DNA from: Peromyscus leucopus | Taxonomy: Eukaryota > Chordata > Mammalia > Rodentia > Cricetidae | DNA: 64,000 bases | Reading direction: 5' to 3' | NCBI RefSeq assembly: GCF_004664715.2 | Contig: NC_051086.1 | Coordinates: forward strand, 73,435,486-73,499,485 | Shown here: one piece after another, positions 37,840 to 46,270 of the stretch | Numbering within the stretch: the stretch's first letter is position 1 | Layout of the letters: each line of letters opens with the position of its first letter | Made by a program: the position numbers and the translations under genes | Notes under the pieces: generated by a model | What the model saw: the letters and a program-made list of their open reading frames with translations, nothing else | Database searches by the model: none | Told to the model about the DNA's origin: nothing

Positions 37840-38800
37840 GCCTGGCTTCTATTCCGATGGGCCTGCACCAGACCTCACCAGTCATTAACGATTTGGGAAC
37901 TCACTCTTGGAATCACTCCAGGTTATTATGTTTAAAAACCTATGACTTATTGAGACCTCGCTGAATTCCCAAAATATCTTAGGGAACTTGGTCTTTTCTT
38001 GCCTTAATGGGTTGGCAAATTTAATTCTCCCTGGAGGAATAATTGTAGGGAATTATTATTTCCTTTCAACACACAGAGAAAGCCAGCTCAGCAATTCAAT
38101 GACAGTGGCTGCAGGTTAAGATGAACATCAACACCGCCCTCCTCCCTCCCCACAATGACAGCATCCTGAGCTGACTCTCACTGAACAAAATTCTTCCAAA
38201 CGCCCACGACTTATTTTGGGGGAGCCCACTTTAAACTGTTGGAAGTTGGTGAAAGATGCTTAGATGGCCTCTCACCCTCCCACCCCCTCTCTCATCCACC
38301 CAACCCCCACTTTGTAAAACCATTAACCACACGGTGCTAATTATCTAGCTCCTGCTTTTGCTGCACAAAATTCTCCAAGTTGCCTCCCCAGTTTGAATCT
38401 GTCAGGAGAGGAGTTGAAGACTCCCATTTCCTCCTACAGCTTGGTGCTCTAATTAAAGCAATAAATACGGTTCCCTTTGTGGGAGAAGCAGGCAGGGAGG
38501 AACGAACAATCTCTTCCGACCCATTAGTCTCTCAGCACAGTCTGTAGCATTTAAATTCCCGTGTAGACGGGACAGTCAGAGACCCTGTCCCCACAGGGCA
38601 GGAGAGTCTGCTGGTAGATAAATGAGGGGAGGCAGGGCACACCCAATGTCAGGCCCCTGCAGCTACTGGATGGGATATTGTCCAAGGGACAGGGGCAGGT
38701 GTCTCATGGGTTTTAGCATTCCCTATCACTTGGTTCCAGACTCATAAGATCTACAGTTACAGAGTCTCAGTGATCATTTGGATCACAAACAGCTTGTAGA
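37840..38800. promoter_or_regulatory. Candidate developmental enhancer in a repeat-free kilobase
   Basis: No repeat is recognisable here and base composition is mixed. Homeodomain words recur (TAATTA at 38338-38343 and 38450-38455; 'aaatttaattctccc' and 'ggaattattatttcc' near 38015-38065). AACCACA (RUNX-type) lies at 38325-38331 and 'gcaataaatacgg' at 38458. The stretch between two SINE-dense regions stands out as avoided by repeats. Function is inference. Confidence 0.4.
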
Positions 38801-38831
38801 GAGAGCCGCATAATTTTATTCAAGTGATTGG

Positions 38832-38832
<1 letters not shown>

Positions 38833-38880
<48 letters not shown>
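38833..38880. repeat. (TG)n microsatellite
   Basis: About 23 uninterrupted TG units. Confidence 0.97.
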
Positions 38881-39089
38881 TTCAAGGGCACCCACATGCA
38901 CACATGCAGAGATGTAAGAAAATGTCATTTAAGTATCTTCATCTGTTGCTCTCTGTCTTACTCCCTTGCAAAGAAGGTCTCTTATTAATCTAGACTATTC
39001 ACTAGTCTATATTTTTGCTAGACTTGCAGGCCAGGAGCTCACAACATCCACTGGTCCGTGTACTCCATTGCTGACATTATAGGCATGAG

Positions 39090-39460
39090 TGGTCACGACC
39101 AGTTTTTTTTAATGTATGTGCTAGGGATTCGAACTCAGGTTCTCATGCTTGTTCTCAAGCCCTCTTCCCAGCCTCTGTACTACAGTTTTAAAGGTTTGCC
39201 GATTTTTTTCTTCTTTTTCTTTTTCTTTTTTTTTTTTTTTATGATACCAGGGATAGAACTTAGAGCCTTCACATGCTAACTTCTGAGCTATATACTCAGT
39301 TCTCTCTTTTCTCTTTTCTTTTCATTTTGAGACAGCTGTGCAGACTGACCTTGAATTTACTCTGTATCCTGGCTGGCCTGAATTTGTGATCCAGACCTGT
39401 CTATCTTTCTGAATAGCTGGGGTTACAGGAGGTCTTGCCTGTTCCAGGCAAAATCTTTTA
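39090..39460 (-). mobile_element. ID/B4-like SINEs, antisense
   Basis: Two antisense tRNA-like heads ('gggattcgaactcaggttct' and 'ataccagggatagaacttag'), a T-rich stretch near 39210-39240 and a decayed antisense B1 part ('ttttgagacagctgtgcaga', 'aatagctggggttacaggag'). Confidence 0.65.
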
Positions 39461-40099
39461 TTATATTTGTTCTCTTTGTTCCATTTTGTCTCATGAATAA
39501 TTAATTCTGGGAGCATTGTTTGCATTATTGGTTTACATTAGTTTTAACTTTAAAAGGATTCCAAATATTCCACTAAAATGTTTTGACTATGGCCCCTTTG
39601 GTTTTCAGGTCTTTGGTTTCGTATATGCTAATCAAGTTTGTCACTGGGTGTATCGGATGTGTCTGTGATAAGAAGGGTTGCTGAAGGGTCAGAACACTTC
39701 ATGTTTGCATAGGACTAATTCTGGTCTACTATCTTGACTATTTTCCTCACCAGACTCTAAGAACTTCCAGACAGATTTTTCGTGACTGAACGCGGCCATA
39801 ACAAAGACAAATGTCAGCAGATTTTTTTTTCCTTCCTGGCTCCTACAGCTGTTTGAGTTTGTGATACCTTAATCTTAAATATAAAAAGCACATAAAACCA
39901 AGAGCAAGAACAAAAACCATATTGAAGCTAAATCATTTTTAATATAGATTCTCACCAGAGGTTTGTAAATATTTCATCCTTGCCACACAGATAAATAATT
40001 GAAATTTTATGAGAGTTCTGGAACTTGTGCATCTCTGAGCCCTGGATTGGGTGGAACATCACTTACTAAATCAATTGGTCATTGGTTGTGTTTTCCCCT
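39461..40099. other. No gene recognised
   Basis: Unique-looking sequence upstream (in + coordinates) of the RPL30 pseudogene. Confidence 0.45.
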
Positions 40100-40540
40100 T
40101 GGGTTCTGACAAGGTTTAGTAAAGAGAAACTTTGCTGGGTTACCTTTCTCTAGAGTGTTCTGACATACCTCTAAGAATATCAGAATTACCTAGATCAATG
40201 ACGGCCAGTGTATACACTCTGTAATAGTTTCTGCATGCTGTTTCCAGTTCAATATTATTGTCACTGTAGTATTGGGCACCAGTGTTAGCCAACATGGCAT
40301 AGTATTCTAGTCCAGATTTCCTCACAGCTGCACAGTTGTCAGGGATGACCAGTTTAGTTTGCCCTGTCTGATCATCTTCAGAGTCTCCTTGTACCCCAAC
40401 ACACACTTCCCACGTTTCAAAACAAGTGAACCAACTCTAGAGACTATTTCCATATTCTTTCCTGGGGCCATCTTTCTACCTTAGGTGTGGGATGCTCCCA
40501 ACCAAGAGCAGCCACCAAGATGGCCAGGGAGCTAGCAAAG
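40100..40540 (-). pseudogene. Rpl30-ps: RPL30 processed pseudogene (ribosomal protein eL30)
   Basis: Minus-strand, intron-less copy of the mRNA for large-subunit ribosomal protein L30, a roughly 115-residue RNA-binding component of the 60S subunit. The start codon lies at 40471-40469 and the stop near 40140-40138. Recognisable blocks are [18 protein letters not shown], then, in another frame, [19 protein letters not shown] and [17 protein letters not shown]. The frame breaks by one base just after the IRQGK block, so the 88-codon open frame covers only the C-terminal part. The first residues after the start codon are strongly changed. The preceding part (about 40472-40535) still matches the 5' UTR ('ggccatcttggtggctgctc' on the minus strand), which shows it came from a near full-length mRNA. 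I see no clear poly(A) tail and no target duplication, so it is old. No function expected. Confidence 0.93.
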
Positions 40541-40794
40541 CAGTTACATTACTTTTTACAAAATCCAGCTGAGGCTTTCCTGAGCCTTTCATTCATGGGT
40601 TGTGTATGTAAAATAATGTAATAAGGTAAGTGGATCACATTAACAAAGTTGCTACATCAAGATCTGAGTATCTTGTTCACCGGGTTAGGTCCCCCTAAGC
40701 TTTGCAAAGTTACTGAGATTTGCTAAAAGCAAAATGCATGGACTGGTGGGATTTCCAAATTGGGAGTCACTGGAGATACTGTAGTTTGTGACTT

Positions 40795-41345
40795 ATTTTA
40801 TTTTTGAGAGTATAATATAATTATATCATTTCCCCTTCCCTTTTCTCCCCCCAAACCCTTCCATGTATCCCTCCGTGCTCTCTTTCATATTCACGGCTCT
40901 TTTTAAATTAGTTATTGTTACATGTATATATTTATAGATGTATATTCCTGTGTATACTCTGCTCAATCTGTGTAATGTATGTATATGTTTTCAGGCTGAT
41001 TTGGTATTGGATAACCTTTTAGTGTGCTCTTCATTGGAGAAAACTATTTCTCTCACTCTCAGCTTTCCTTAGTTGCCTTTAGTTCTCTGGGTAGGCTTGA
41101 GGCCTCCTGGGCTTTTCTAGGTCCATTTTGGTGTGTTCATTGGTGTCATCCTTGTTCAACTCTTGCTTAGACAGTCATGTTGGTGAGATTTCTCGGGTGT
41201 AGCATCTGATACTGCTAAGAGACACAATCTCACAGCAAATTCTCAGAATGTTTATACCTCCTCTTCTGTAATGCCCCCTGAACCTTGGGTGTGGGGATTG
41301 TTTTGTAGATGTATCCATTGGGACTGGACTCCACAACCTGCAGGT
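40795..41345 (-). mobile_element. Rodent L1 3' UTR, antisense
   Basis: 'attggataaccttttagtgt', 'gatttctcgggtgtagcatc', 'aagagacacaatctcacagc' and 'gggactggactccacaacct' are the reverse complement of the Lx-like 3' UTR also seen at 16318-17360. 5' truncated. Confidence 0.88.
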
Positions 41346-41859
41346 ATTTTAATGTAACAATTTTTGAAACACTGGTTCAGTAGTCAAATTCCGTGTAGAC
41401 ATAATTTGTATCATAAAGTCTATTGAATAATGGATAAAGTACAAGTGCTCTAAATAAACTGAAATCAAATGGAACGAGAGTCATTTCACAGGCTAATGTT
41501 ACCAACAGCAATTCCATACAATCTCTTCCATAAAGTAGACAAGGAAGACATGGTTCTCCCTTTTAAATGAGGCCAGCATTATGAGATAAGGTTATGAAAG
41601 GGAAAAGTAATCTAGAGATCTATGATAATCACTGGGCTAAACAGTTCTTTGCAGAATGTTAGAAGACCAAATAAAAGATTTTAGTAAATCAACTAACCTT
41701 AAGTGGTAAAATATATATATATATCAAGGATCATTATCTAAATAATTAACTGTCTTTTACGTTAATAACCCAGTTACTTTACACAATTATTGTTTCCAAC
41801 TTGTATGGTTTCACTTCCACTTGAAGCACTTGCTTTGGCAAATCATACACTTGCTGAAA
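41346..41859. other. No gene recognised
   Basis: AT-rich unique-looking sequence with a short (TA)n at about 41712-41723. Confidence 0.45.
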
Positions 41860-42440
41860 TTGAATTCTTAGCTTGTATTTATTCAAAACTGTCTCCATTT
41901 TACCTTACGTTTTTAAATATATTTCTGCCGGATATTGAAATCCAAATTGGCTTTTAATCTTTTGTAATTGGAAGATGCCATTATACTGTTTTGCATTTTT
42001 TCTGAAAAACAATGCACATTAATCTCATTGTTCACCCGCCTGTGATAACTCATCCCTCCCCCAATTCTCCTCGACTTTGCTTTTAAGAATCCCCTCTTTG
42101 TTCTTATTTTAGGACTTCTCTCTGTATCCCAGCAGTTTAAATGTGTTGTGCATATGTGTGGTTTTCAGTGAATTTACTCTTCTTGGGATTTGCTGGCTTT
42201 TAACATTGATGCTTCGCTATTTTCAGCAAAGAGAAATTTTACTGTTATTTTTGGAGCTATTCTGTCTGTTGCATTCTTTTTCTGGGACTCGGATTACATA
42301 TACATTCTACTGCTTGGGATTCTCCCACAGGGGAAGGATGTTCTGTTCAATTTCTGTTTAAGTCTTCTGTCTGTGAACAGTCATTGAGTTTGCTGGTCCT
42401 TTCTAGAGTACATGCTGCAGTTTATTTCATCTGGTATGTG
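41860..42440 (-). mobile_element. Old L1/HAL1-like fragment, antisense
   Basis: 'tcttgggatttgctggcttt', 'ctttttctgggactcggatt' and 'gggattctcccacaggggaa' match antisense words of old mammalian L1 5' regions. Two overlapping short open frames here are remnants. Confidence 0.55.
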
Positions 42441-43641
42441 TATGAATGAGTGGGTTTTGAAACAATGGGATGAATGAAGGCATTGCCACTAAGGTTAATA
42501 AACCCTATGGGCAACCATTCTGACACACTTCTATCCGTCTCCTGTGAATAACAAAAGGTAGAAGGAGAAGCTGGACACTACAGTTGCCATTAGAAATAAT
42601 GTCCAGTGGACTATGAGCAAAGTGCAAAGATGTACATATAGAAAATATAAACAATATCGTTAATTTGGAAGCTAAGTAAAAAATACAATTTGAGGATTGA
42701 AAAGGTAAGAAAATAAAGGATGAGAAGAGATTAAAGAGAAAGAGGAGGAGAGGGAAGGGGAAGGGAGGGGAAGGACTGGGAGGGTAAAGGGATAGGAAGG
42801 AAGAGAAGGATAGCCAGGATCCTGGTTACAGAACTATTACAGAAATGACTGAACAAATATTTTTGAGGATGTAGTAGGTTCCAGTTGCTGCACTTAGCAG
42901 TGAAAACAACGACAAACAGAATGTAACTTCTGACCAAGAAACAACATGCAAACTTCCCAAAAGAAAGCAGGTGAGTGCATCATAACACATGCGATGTACA
43001 CAACATAGGACATATGTTAAATATCATACCCCTCGGCTAATTCAAATTCTTGATGGGAATAAGCAAATGTGCGTTTTCGTTTCAGTTCAGACACCTGGCA
43101 GGAAAGCGTGACTCCTGACTGCAATGGCCTCCCCTCTTACTCTCTTCCAGTGTGTTTGGCTAGATTTGGAGTTACACGGAGGCAGGAAATGAACATGCTC
43201 TGTTCAAAGCTGGTGCCAAGCATAGGGTCCCACCTACGATAAGCTCGGTAGACACATGCGGAGCAGTACCGAGAAAGAAAGGTAGCAAGGTGAATTCCCA
43301 ATCCAAAGGACTTTTCACTTAGCCCCCACCCTAACATTGTAACGAGTCTGGATCTTTGTCAGGAGGACTGCAACAACACATCTGGGAGGGTTCATGCTTG
43401 TCTGAGAAGAGAGTGTGAGAGTCACTTATGTGGGACAGGATATATAGGCTACTTGTACATATGCTGATATAACAGCTAAGGGTCCTGGTGAAGTGAGTCT
43501 CACATTCTAAGTACTGTAAAGGGGTTCAGTGAAACAATATCTGCCATGCTGAGTAAAAGCCGCCTACCCACGCAGAGGTTCTAGAGTACAGAGGGTTGTC
43601 TCTCTCCACAGACAGGTATAGGGCATAGGAATGGGTAGGAG
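42441..43641. other. No gene recognised; purine-rich patch at 42720-42815
   Basis: Between the old L1 and the LTR element. A G/A-rich patch ('gggaaggggaagggagggga') at 42720-42815; otherwise unique-looking. Confidence 0.45.
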
Positions 43642-43647
43642 GGTTAT
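43642..43647. repeat. Left target-site duplication (ggttat)
   Basis: Six bases identical to 45612-45617, immediately right of the 3' LTR. Six-bp duplications are produced by ERV2/ERVK integrases. Confidence 0.7.
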
Positions 43648-43763
43648 TCCGGCGAGGTGAGATAGCTGTGGCTTGTTCTGTCTCTCTGATCTACCAGCAT
43701 TGACCTCAATAACTGGCCTCAGGTTTGATTTTATTAATAAGAACTTTTAAGATTCCTGCTACA
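43648..43763 (+). mobile_element. 5' LTR, truncated to its last ~113 bp
   Basis: From 43651 it aligns with 45499-45611 of the 3' LTR, with three substitutions, ending GATTCCTGCTACA. The first ~415 bp of the LTR, including the TATA box, are absent. The junction on the left lies right at the putative target duplication. Confidence 0.9.
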
Positions 43764-43765
43764 TC

Positions 43766-43783
43766 TGGCGCCCAACGTTCATG
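43766..43783 (+). other. Primer-binding site, tRNA-Lys type
   Basis: TGGCGCCCAACGT directly after the 5' LTR (two-base spacer) is complementary to the 3' end of a lysine tRNA (the Lys-1,2 form as I recall). It matches for 13 bases and then diverges. Lysine priming is typical of ERV2/ERVK and betaretroviruses. Confidence 0.9.
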
Positions 43784-43848
43784 TTACGAATTCATGAAAA
43801 AGCTGTTTGCCTGTGGCCTTGTGAGCCCCAGCTCAGGCCCAAGCTACA

Positions 43849-43938
43849 CTTGGCCGGTTGTGGTGGCGCTGGCTGGTAGGATTTGCTGATGGAGACAGAG
43901 GCAGTAGGATCCCGAGTTTGAGGCCGGCCTAGGAGGCT
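43849..43938 (+). repeat. B1-like segment in the element's leader
   Basis: 'ggccggttgtggtggcgctg', 'agacagaggcagtaggatcc' and 'gagtttgaggccggcctagg' follow B1 order with the central part missing. It lies between the primer-binding site and the receptor-derived block. Confidence 0.65.
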
Positions 43939-43959
43939 TGGGAGAAGCTTTGGCCCGGA

Positions 43960-44305
43960 CTGAGCCACAAACAGTGGTGGGACCATGGAAGCAGTGGCTA
44001 CTGCTCCACGTTGCCAGCTCCTCCTCATCATGTTGGTGACTGCGGTTATGCTGCTACCTGGGACGAAGGGTTTACTGCTGCTGGTTCAGAGAAGAATTGC
44101 CAGGACCATCATGTTACAAGAAAGCATCAGCAAAGGTCAGTTTGGAAAAGTTTGGCAAGACAAATGGTGGGGAGATATTGTTGTGAAGATTTTCTGTTCT
44201 AGGGAAGAATGTTCATGGTTCCGAGAGACAGACATTTATCAGACTGTGATTGCTCCAAACCACAGAGGAGGCAAAAAAAAAAAAAAAGTCTGCAGGAAAC
44301 CATGA
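43960..44305 (+). pseudogene. Tgfbr1-derived: Captured, internally deleted TGFBR1 (ALK5) mRNA; 106-codon open frame
   Basis: Starts with ATG at 43985 in a strong context (gggaccATGG); the 20-25 bases before it also resemble the receptor's 5' UTR. TGFBR1 is the type I serine/threonine kinase receptor for TGF-beta. Frame residues 1-28 are the receptor's signal peptide ([13 protein letters not shown] start). Residues 29-88 are the end of the GS segment and the kinase N-lobe: [11 protein letters not shown], then a glycine loop SKGQFGKVW whose first Gly is Ser, then VVKIF with the ATP-anchoring Lys at residue 68. One residue is missing just before this Lys. Residues 89-94 (IAPNHR) are from the activation segment. 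Ectodomain, membrane helix, HRD catalytic loop and DLG metal site are all missing. There are no introns. The first join (44069/44070) coincides with the exon 1/exon 4 boundary as I recall it, in matching phase. The second (44248/44249) is inside exons. An A15 tract follows. An active kinase is not expected; a short secreted or mislocalised peptide is possible but unproven. Confidence 0.93.
44273..44287 (+). repeat. A15 tract at the 3' end of the captured receptor sequence
   Basis: Fifteen uninterrupted A follow the point where TGFBR1 similarity fades. It encodes the Lys run in the open frame. It may be a remnant of a poly(A) tail at the junction between host and viral RNA. Confidence 0.85.
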
Positions 44306-44650
44306 CCACGCCTAATAGTGACTTTGAAATCTTCAAAAAGATGACAGGATCCCACAAAGATGATTCCACATGGACTATGATAAAGCCATTAAGCCGATTA
44401 ACACCATGGAAAAATCGACTTTGGACTACAAACTGGTCAGGACAATTTTGAGATGGTTAGCTGAGATGACCCAGCCTGACAGACTACTTGAACAAGGACT
44501 TGAAACAAGCCCTGAACTTTCCTTTTATGCAGAGACTGGACAAATGATACAGGACTTGAAAATTAACCCAAAAATTTTCTTTTCAAGATTCCCTAAAGAT
44601 ATCTTCACCCCTAGAAAGCAAAAAGAAAAAGAGAATAAGATATGAGATAG
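44304..44650 (+). other. Unrecognised internal sequence with a 91-codon open frame
   Basis: The frame at 44370-44645 is rich in Lys, Glu and Ile and ends in a basic/acidic stretch (RKQKEKENKI). Another frame (44209-44451) overlaps its start. I recognise no retroviral or host protein. It may be internal sequence of the parent non-autonomous ERV family. The A-rich composition differs from the receptor block before it. Confidence 0.4.
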
Positions 44651-44990
44651 ATCATTGAATCTACTCTGAGAAAAAAGATAAAGAAATAATAGGATAAATA
44701 GGTAGATCATTGAATCTACACTGAAGAAAAAGGGGAAGATATAAAAATGACAAAAGGTAGACTAATGAATCTATTATGAAAAGAAAACAGAGAAAATATG
44801 GATATGATAAGATAAAAAGGGAAATTATGGAATCTACTTTTAAAAAGGAACTGCTTGTTTTAAATAAGATAAGTAATGAAAATTTTTTGGTCTGAGTTTA
44901 TCAGATGTTACTGGACTGGACATTGTTAATATATATAATGGAGTTTTTTGTCTGAATCTGTCAAATGTTAATGGACTAGACATTGTTAAT
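44648..44990 (+). repeat. Two degenerate tandem arrays in the 3' internal region
   Basis: Array one: the word GAATCTA with flanking 'tagatcatt' recurs at about 44656, 44711, 44766 and 44830, a period of about 55-64 bp with drift. Array two: 'gatgttactggactggacat' (44902) and 'aatgttaatggactagacat' (44963) are about 61 bp apart, each ending in TGTTAAT. Confidence 0.8.
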
Positions 44991-45068
44991 GTAATCTTGA
45001 CTGTATATTGCATATACTTATTGAAGATAGTTTTTCTTGTATTAGTTATAAGCTTTTTTAATTTTAGA

Positions 45069-45083
45069 CAAAAAGAGAGGAAA
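45069..45083 (+). other. Polypurine tract
   Basis: AAAAAGAGAGGAAA immediately before the 3' LTR start (TGTGGTGG at 45084). It primes plus-strand DNA synthesis in LTR elements. Confidence 0.9.
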
Positions 45084-45611
45084 TGTGGTGGTATTGTGTT
45101 CCCCAAAATATTGTGTACTTTAATAAATTTATCTGGGGTCAGAAAACAGACAGCCACTAAATACAAAGGCTAGAAAACGGTGGCACTCACACCTTTAATC
45201 CTAGCATTCCAGAGATAGAAATCCCTCTGGATCTTTGTGAGTTCAAGGCCACATTGGAAATAGCCAAGCATGGTGACACACACCTTTAATCCCAGAAAGC
45301 CAGCCTTTAATCCCAGGGAGTGGTGGTAGAAAGCAGAAAGATATATAAGGCGTGAGGACCAGAAACTAGAAGCTTTTGGTTGGTTAAGCATTTGGCTGGT
45401 TAAGTATTCAGGCTTTTGAGCAGTAATTCAGCTGAGACCTATTCCGGATGAGGACTCAGAGGCCTCCAGTCTGAGGAGACAAGACCAGCTGAGGAATTGG
45501 CAAGGTGAGATAGCTGTGGCTTGTCCTGTCTCTCTGATCTACCAGCATTGACCCCAATAACTGGCCTCAGGTTTGATTTTATTAATAAGAACTTTTAAGA
45601 TTCCTGCTACA
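45084..45611 (+). mobile_element. 3' LTR, complete (528 bp)
   Basis: Starts TGTGGTGGTATTG, ends GATTCCTGCTACA; TG...CA ends. AATAAA at 45122-45127 near the start, two B1-like modules at about 45171-45256 and 45262-45320, TATA box TATATAAG at 45342-45349. It matches the solo LTR at 24503-25016 along its length. 'ggttat' follows at 45612. Confidence 0.95.
45342..45349 (+). promoter_or_regulatory. TATA box of the LTR promoter
   Basis: TATATAAG in the middle of the LTR, also kept in the solo LTR at 24503-25016. The 5' LTR of this element lacks it, so only the 3' LTR could drive transcription, outward to the right. Confidence 0.7.
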
Positions 45612-45617
45612 GGTTAT
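45612..45617. repeat. Right target-site duplication (ggttat)
   Basis: Identical to 43642-43647. Confidence 0.7.
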
Positions 45618-46089
45618 AACACTGAGATGGGCTTCCAACCACATCTTCATTATGTCTTCACCTCCTAAGTAGACAATTGCCGTATAATCTAATTCAAGAT
45701 ATGCAAGCTTCTCACACTTCTCTACAAATGGAAGTCAATATCTGAGAACTTGTTTTCCTCCTTGTCTCTCTACGTGGCTAGAGATGCTTGGGTCTAGTCT
45801 TGTCAGCAGTATGAACTGATTTCCTTCATCAATACAAAAAGAGCTTGGTTGAGAGTTGCATTATATCACGATTGGAATCTGAAAATTAGCCATGTGCTCT
45901 TGTTTTGAGTTCTCAGACATTAACATATGTCACTATTTTGAAGGCTAATTTGTTGAAAGATTGTTAGAGTTTGAACCTGAAATATTCCCAGCAGGTTCAA
46001 GTTTTGAACTTTCAGTACCTGGCCTGTGGTGATATTTTGAGGGCTGTGGGGACTTCATGGGGTCGGGCATGGCTGATGAAAGTTGATCA
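45618..46089. other. No gene recognised
   Basis: Unique-looking sequence to the right of the provirus. Confidence 0.45.
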
Positions 46090-46106
46090 CTAAGGGACAC
46101 CTTTTT

Positions 46107-46259
46107 CTTTTTGGTTTTTCAAGACAAGGTTTCTCTGCGTAGTTTTGGTGCCTGTCCTGGATCTCGTTTTGTAGACCAGGCTGGCCTCAAATTCACAGAG
46201 ATCTGCCTGGCCCTGCCTCCCAAGTGCTGGGATTAAAGACATGTGCCACCACCACCCAG
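46107..46259 (-). mobile_element. B1 SINE, antisense
   Basis: 'gtttttcaagacaaggtttc', 'gtagaccaggctggcctcaa' and 'caagtgctgggattaaagac' are antisense B1. A target duplication (ctaagggaca + c/t) sits at 46090 and 46260. Confidence 0.95.
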
Positions 46260-46270
46260 CTAAGGGACAT

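Larger units (their letters stand above)
43648..45611 (+). mobile_element. Non-autonomous ERV2/ERVK-like provirus carrying captured TGFBR1 sequence
   Basis: An LTR retrotransposon in order: short 5' LTR (43648-43763), primer-binding site for tRNA-Lys (43766), leader with a B1-like piece, captured host receptor sequence (about 43960-44287), unrecognised internal sequence (44288-45068), polypurine tract (45069-45083), complete 3' LTR (45084-45611). The internal region is only 1.32 kb and holds no gag, protease, polymerase or envelope gene that I can recognise, so it must have relied on enzymes supplied by another element. The shared part of the two LTRs differs at 3 of about 113 positions, so the insertion is fairly young. 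A solo LTR of the same family sits at 24503-25016. The LTR sequence resembles what I remember of the cricetid 'mys' group, but that name is not verified. Confidence 0.9.

Noticed and set aside
43985..44305. An intact TGF-beta receptor gene
   Set aside because: No introns, no ectodomain, no membrane helix, no catalytic core; enclosed by LTR landmarks. It is a captured fragment.
44370..44645. Retroviral gag remnant
   Set aside because: No zinc-knuckle, major-homology or matrix-like pattern visible; left as unrecognised.
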